Position numbers and translations under genes: made by a program
Shown: positions 21,116-24,571 of the stretch, one piece after another
Layout: each line of letters begins with the position of its first letter
Position numbering within the stretch: position 1 is the first letter of the stretch
Notes under the pieces: generated by a model
The model's input: only the letters and a program-made list of their open reading frames with translations
Told to the model about the DNA's origin: nothing
Database searches by the model: none
From: UBA3305 sp002373555
GTDB lineage: Bacteria; Bacillota; Clostridia; Lachnospirales; Lachnospiraceae
Assembly (NCBI GenBank): GCA_946612455.1
Contig: CAMOER010000037.1
Span: forward strand, 1-24,571
DNA length: 24,571 nt
Reading direction: 5' to 3'

Positions 21116-22303
21116 ATGATAGCCGAAAAAATGAAACCGCTTGTAGCCAACAATTCCGCTGTCCGCGAAATGTTCGAGGAAGGCGCGAGGCTCAAAGGCA
21201 TCTACGGGGATGAGAATGTCTACGATTTCAGCCTCGGGAATCCCAATGTCGCGCCGCCGCAGGCCATTATGAATGCGATCATCGACATCCTGAACGAAGA
21301 GCCCGCGAACCGCGTGCACGGTTACATGAGCAATGCAGGATTTGAGACCACGAGATATGCCGTTGCCGAATCCCTGAACAGAAGATTCGGGACTTCCTAT
21401 ACCGAGCATAATATCATCATGTCGGTCGGCGCCGGCAGCGCGCTGAACGTGATCCTGAAGACGATCCTGAACCCGGGCGAGGAAGTCATCACATTCGCGC
21501 CGTATTTTCTGGAGTACGGCGGCTATGTGCGCAACTATGACGGCGAGCTCGTCGTCGTCCCGGCGGACACGGAGACATTCCAGCCGAACCTCGACGCTTT
21601 TGAAGAACTTCTTTCCGAAAAGACCAGAGCCGTCATTATTAACACACCGCATAATCCCACCGGCGTGATCTATTCGGATGAAACGCTGAAGCGCCTTACC
21701 CGCATTCTGCTGAAGCAGGAGGCGGAGAACGGCAGCCCGATCTTCCTGATCTCCGATGAACCCTACAGGGAACTGGCCTATGATGGGGCCGTCGTGCCGT
21801 GGGTGCCGGATTATTACAAGGATACGATCGTCGGCTATTCCTTCAGCAAATCACTGTCCCTGCCCGGCGAGAGGATCGGTTATATCGTGATCCCGAATCA
21901 GGTCGAGGACCATGAGAACGTGATCACGGCCGCCACCATCGCGACCAGAGTCATGGGCATGGTCAATGCGCCGTCGCTGATGCAGCTCGTGATCGAGCGC
22001 TGCATCGATGAGAAATGCGATATCGCCTTCTATGAGAACAACCGCAACCAGCTGTATAACGGTCTGACCGGATTCGGCTTTGAGTGCGTGAAGCCCGAGG
22101 GCGCATTTTATCTGTGGATGAAATCGCCGGTGCCGGATGAGAAGGAATTCGTGGAAGCTGCGAAGGAGTTCAATATCCTGATGGTGCCCGGATCTTCGTT
22201 CGCCTGCCCCGGCTACGTGAGACTGGCATACTGCGTCTCCTTCGAGACGATCATGAGCTCGATGGAGGGCTTCGGAAAGCTGGCGGAGAAATACGGACTG
22301 TAA
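21116..22303 (+). CDS. PLP-dependent class I/II aminotransferase
   Basis: 395 residues, fold type I. The lysine that binds pyridoxal phosphate is K245 in GYSFSKSLSLPGERIGY, where R253 contacts the cofactor phosphate. N180 lies in NTPHNPTGV and D214 in LISDEPYREL. The substrate-carboxylate arginine is in PGYVRLAYC near the C-terminus. The opening SLGNPNVAPPQAI (39-51) is found in a clostridial subgroup annotated as aspartate-type or general aminotransferases. The amino-acid pair is not determined. The ribosome site is GAGGA, 5 nt from the ATG. It is followed after 27 nt by the EamA transporter gene, and the two probably form one unit. Confidence 0.9.
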   Translation: MIAEKMKPLVANNSAVREMFEEGARLKGIYGDENVYDFSLGNPNVAPPQAIMNAIIDILNEEPANRVHGYMSNAGFETTRYAVAESLNRRFGTSYTEHNIIMSVGAGSALNVILKTILNPGEEVITFAPYFLEYGGYVRNYDGELVVVPADTETFQPNLDAFEELLSEKTRAVIINTPHNPTGVIYSDETLKRLTRILLKQEAENGSPIFLISDEPYRELAYDGAVVPWVPDYYKDTIVGYSFSKSLSLPGERIGYIVIPNQVEDHENVITAATIATRVMGMVNAPSLMQLVIERCIDEKCDIAFYENNRNQLYNGLTGFGFECVKPEGAFYLWMKSPVPDEKEFVEAAKEFNILMVPGSSFACPGYVRLAYCVSFETIMSSMEGFGKLAEKYGL

Positions 22304-22330
22304 AAAACAGCACTGTTGCGCGGGGGAGCC

Positions 22331-23233
22331 ATGAAAACCAATCAAACGGCGGTGTCCTATGCAGCGCTGATCCTAAGCTGTGTGCTCTGGGGCACGGTCT
22401 ATATTTCCAACAGATATGCTCTGACCGCAGTCACGCCGGCAGAACTGGCCTGCATCAGATTTGCTGTCAGTGCGGCGATTCTGTTTCCTGCGCTCAGGAT
22501 CAGGAAAGAATCTGTCGGTTTCAGGAAAGAAGACACAAAGTATTTCGTGCAGATCGCAGTGCTGGGATATTTCCTGTCGATCGAATTCATCATGATCTCG
22601 ACAAAATACGCCGGTGCATCGCTGTCTTCACTGATCAACTCGATGAGTCCGATTCTGATCACGGTATTTGCGGCGCTGATCCTGAAGGAGAAGATGACTG
22701 CGGCGAAGATCATCTGTCTGATCATATCACTGACCGGTGTTGTGATTGTTTCCGGCGGGATCGACGACGGGGGAACGGCGCTGGGCGTGGGCATCTGCAT
22801 GATGTCTATCCTGACATGGTCGCTGGCAGCGATCACGACCCGCAGGATCTCCGCACGATACGATGCGATCCATATCACGACGACGGGTATCCTGCTGAGT
22901 CTGCTGCTGCACGTCCCGGTCGCATTGGTTTCGATGATCCGGAACGGCGTACCGGCACTGTCGCCGCTGATCATTTTCTGCCTGCTGTATTCCGGGTCCG
23001 TCGGAACGGCGCTGCCGCATTTCCTGTGGAATTACGGACTGGAACACCTTCCGGCGAGCACATGTACGATGTTTTATCCTCTGATGCCGCTGACGTCCGC
23101 ACTGCTTGCGGCGCCGGTCCTGGGAGAGAAACTGACCGCAGGGTTCTATATCGGGGCGGTCATGATCATGGGCGCACTGATCATAAGCGGAATCGCGGAA
23201 GCGCATGAGCATGCGCATCATCCGCATCACTGA
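22331..23233 (+). CDS. EamA/DMT-family transporter with a His-rich tail
   Basis: 300 residues from the ATG at 22331, preceded by GGGGGA; a TTG 15 nt upstream is an unlikely start. About ten membrane helices are seen as two EamA halves (roughly 8-140 and 152-290). The first starts SYAALILSCVLWGTVYISNR, the second LTWSLAAITTRR, with the late motif YPLMPLTSALLA near 255-266. Family members export amino acids or other metabolites. Linkage to an aminotransferase suggests an amino acid or a related acid, which is inference. The last residues, EAHEHAHHPHH, are a histidine-rich cytoplasmic tail that may bind a metal. The gene ends at a strong terminator. Confidence 0.9.
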   Translation: MKTNQTAVSYAALILSCVLWGTVYISNRYALTAVTPAELACIRFAVSAAILFPALRIRKESVGFRKEDTKYFVQIAVLGYFLSIEFIMISTKYAGASLSSLINSMSPILITVFAALILKEKMTAAKIICLIISLTGVVIVSGGIDDGGTALGVGICMMSILTWSLAAITTRRISARYDAIHITTTGILLSLLLHVPVALVSMIRNGVPALSPLIIFCLLYSGSVGTALPHFLWNYGLEHLPASTCTMFYPLMPLTSALLAAPVLGEKLTAGFYIGAVMIMGALIISGIAEAHEHAHHPHH

Positions 23234-23242
23234 AAAAGAGTT

Positions 23243-23278
23243 TCCGGACAGAAAATCTCTCTGTCCGGACTTTTTTTT
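23243..23278 (+). terminator. Intrinsic terminator after the EamA transporter
   Basis: TCCGGACAG (23243-23251) and CTGTCCGGA (23261-23269) make a perfect 9-bp stem with a 9-nt loop, followed by C and eight T residues. Confidence 0.95.
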
Positions 23279-23298
23279 ACAAATCTGTATTTCAGGTC

Positions 23299-23326
23299 TT
23301 GCAAAAACAGGCGTTCTAATGATAAG
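23299..23326 (+). promoter_or_regulatory. Possible promoter of typA
   Basis: TTGCAA (23299-23304), a 16-nt spacer and GATAAG (23321-23326). The -10 box is weak. The position between terminator and gene is right, and I see no better candidate. The leader would be about 70 nt. Confidence 0.35.
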
Positions 23327-23403
23327 CTTTATCGGTTCATAAGGATCGTCAAAGCAGAAGAGAATGCGGATCTCAGTAATTTCGGAAAGGTTTATGATTT
23401 GTT

Positions 23404-24571
23404 ATGGTAAGAGAAGACATCAGGAACATTGCGATCATTGCGCACGTCGACCACGGCAAGACCACCCTCGTGGATGAGCTGCTCAAGCAGAGCGGCGTAT
23501 TCCGCGCGAACCAGGACGTCATGGAGCGCGTCATGGACAGCGGCGACATCGAGCGTGAGCGCGGCATCACCATTCTGTCCAAGAATACGGCTGTATTCTA
23601 TAAGGGAACAAAGATCAACATCATCGACACGCCCGGACACGCGGATTTCGGCGGCGAAGTCGAGCGTGTGCTGAAGATGGTCAACGGCGTTGTCCTCGTT
23701 GTTGACGCATTTGAAGGACCGATGCCCCAGACCAGGTTCGTGCTGCAGAAAGCACTGGCGCTGGATCTGTACGTCGTCGTCTGCATCAACAAGGTCGACC
23801 GCGACGGTGCCAGACCGAAGGAAGTCGTGGACGAAGTGCTGGAGCTTCTGATGGATCTCGACGCGAACGACAAGCAGCTCGACTGCCCGTTCGTTTTCGC
23901 TTCCGCAAAAGCAGGCTGGGCCGTGACGGATCTGGAAGATGAGCGGAAGAACATGATCCCGCTCTTTGAGACCATTATCGATTCCGTGCCGGCGCCCGAA
24001 GGCGATCCCGATGCGGATACGCAGGTGCTGATTTCCACCATCGATTACAACGAATATGTCGGCCGGATCGGCGTCGGCAAAGTGGACAACGGCTCGCTGA
24101 AAGTCAATCAGGAAGTCATGCTGGTGAACCACCACGACCCGAATAAGGCGCACAAGGTGAAGATCAGCAAGCTCTATGAGTTCGACGGCCTGAACAAAGT
24201 GGATGTGAAGGAAGCCAATGTCGGCGCGATCGTCGCCATTTCCGGCATCCCGGATATCCGGATCGGCGATACGATCTGCTCGCCGGAAAACCCGGTCCCG
24301 ATCCCGTTCCAGAAGATTTCCGAGCCGACCATTTCCATGAATGTCCTCGTCAATGATTCTCCTTTTGCGGGACAGGAGGGCAAATATGTTACTTCGAGAC
24401 ATATCCGCGACAGGCTGTTCCGGGAACTGAATACGGACGTCAGCCTCCGCGTGGAGGAGACCGATTCCGCGGACTGCTTCAAGGTGTCCGGCAGAGGCGA
24501 GCTGCATCTGTCCGTTCTGATCGAGAACATGCGCCGCGAGGGCTATGAATTTGCCGTCAGCAAGGCGGAGG
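23404..24571 (+). CDS. typA: GTPase TypA/BipA, N-terminal part, cut by window edge
   Basis: 389 codons are visible of a protein usually about 610 residues long; the frame is open at the right edge. All GTPase motifs are present: HVDHGKTT (14-21), RGIT (53-56), DTPGH (75-79), NKVD (129-132) and a SAK motif. A translation-factor beta barrel (about 200-290) and the start of the EF-G-like domain follow. The opening REDIRNIAIIAHVDHGKTTL and the motif GRGELHLSVLIENMRREGYE identify TypA/BipA rather than EF-G or LepA. It is a ribosome-binding GTPase linked to stress, cold growth and ribosome assembly. The start is fixed by an in-frame stop at 23395. The only ribosome site, GGAAAGG, lies 13 nt upstream, which is unusually far. 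Confidence 0.95.
   Translation, partial: MVREDIRNIAIIAHVDHGKTTLVDELLKQSGVFRANQDVMERVMDSGDIERERGITILSKNTAVFYKGTKINIIDTPGHADFGGEVERVLKMVNGVVLVVDAFEGPMPQTRFVLQKALALDLYVVVCINKVDRDGARPKEVVDEVLELLMDLDANDKQLDCPFVFASAKAGWAVTDLEDERKNMIPLFETIIDSVPAPEGDPDADTQVLISTIDYNEYVGRIGVGKVDNGSLKVNQEVMLVNHHDPNKAHKVKISKLYEFDGLNKVDVKEANVGAIVAISGIPDIRIGDTICSPENPVPIPFQKISEPTISMNVLVNDSPFAGQEGKYVTSRHIRDRLFRELNTDVSLRVEETDSADCFKVSGRGELHLSVLIENMRREGYEFAVSKAE

Overview
The window looks like chromosome of an anaerobic Firmicute of class Clostridia, probably close to Lachnospiraceae (inferred from gene content, strong GGAGG ribosome sites and sigma-70-like promoters; no rRNA gene is present to settle it). Most of it is GC-rich housekeeping sequence. 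A stretch from about 560 to 2460 is visibly richer in A+T and holds the least familiar genes.

Layout. The left edge (64-319, minus strand) is a complete glycine-riboswitch leader: promoter, 5' hairpin, single aptamer and intrinsic terminator. The gene it controls lies beyond the left edge. Next comes the AT-rich stretch, with a PD-(D/E)XK nuclease-like gene (884-1702, minus, TTG start) and a 39-residue gene of unknown function (2172-2291), each with its own promoter. A secreted protein with four SH3 repeats (2468-3424) and a pair of half-size chromate-transporter genes (3648-4813) follow.

The centre (4851-13544) is a complete nine-gene V-type (A/V) ATPase operon in the order G/H-C-I-K-F-E-A-B-D. 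It starts from a near-consensus promoter. A strong intrinsic terminator lies between that promoter and the first gene, so the operon appears to be attenuated. It ends at a perfect 29-bp hairpin that fills the space between the stop codons of ntpD and the convergent proC.

On the minus strand lie proC (own promoter and leader hairpin) and an apparent operon mtnA-deoD-exonuclease (17422 to 14519). The operon combines 5-methylthioribose-1-phosphate isomerase, a hexameric-type purine nucleoside phosphorylase and a YprB-like RNase H-fold exonuclease. Class II fructose-bisphosphate aldolase (17626-18564) is divergent from mtnA.

The right part is on the plus strand: a zinc-ribbon membrane protein, a GGGGACAGG palindromic repeat with a perfect 31-bp stem, a SAM methyltransferase with hslO (Hsp33), an aminotransferase with an EamA transporter, and the 5' two thirds of typA/bipA, cut by the right edge.

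I found no convincing defence system, prophage, CRISPR array, tRNA or rRNA. The points most worth following are the ATPase leader terminator, the GGGACAGG hairpins, the 39-residue gene with its repeated leader, and the mtnA-deoD pairing.
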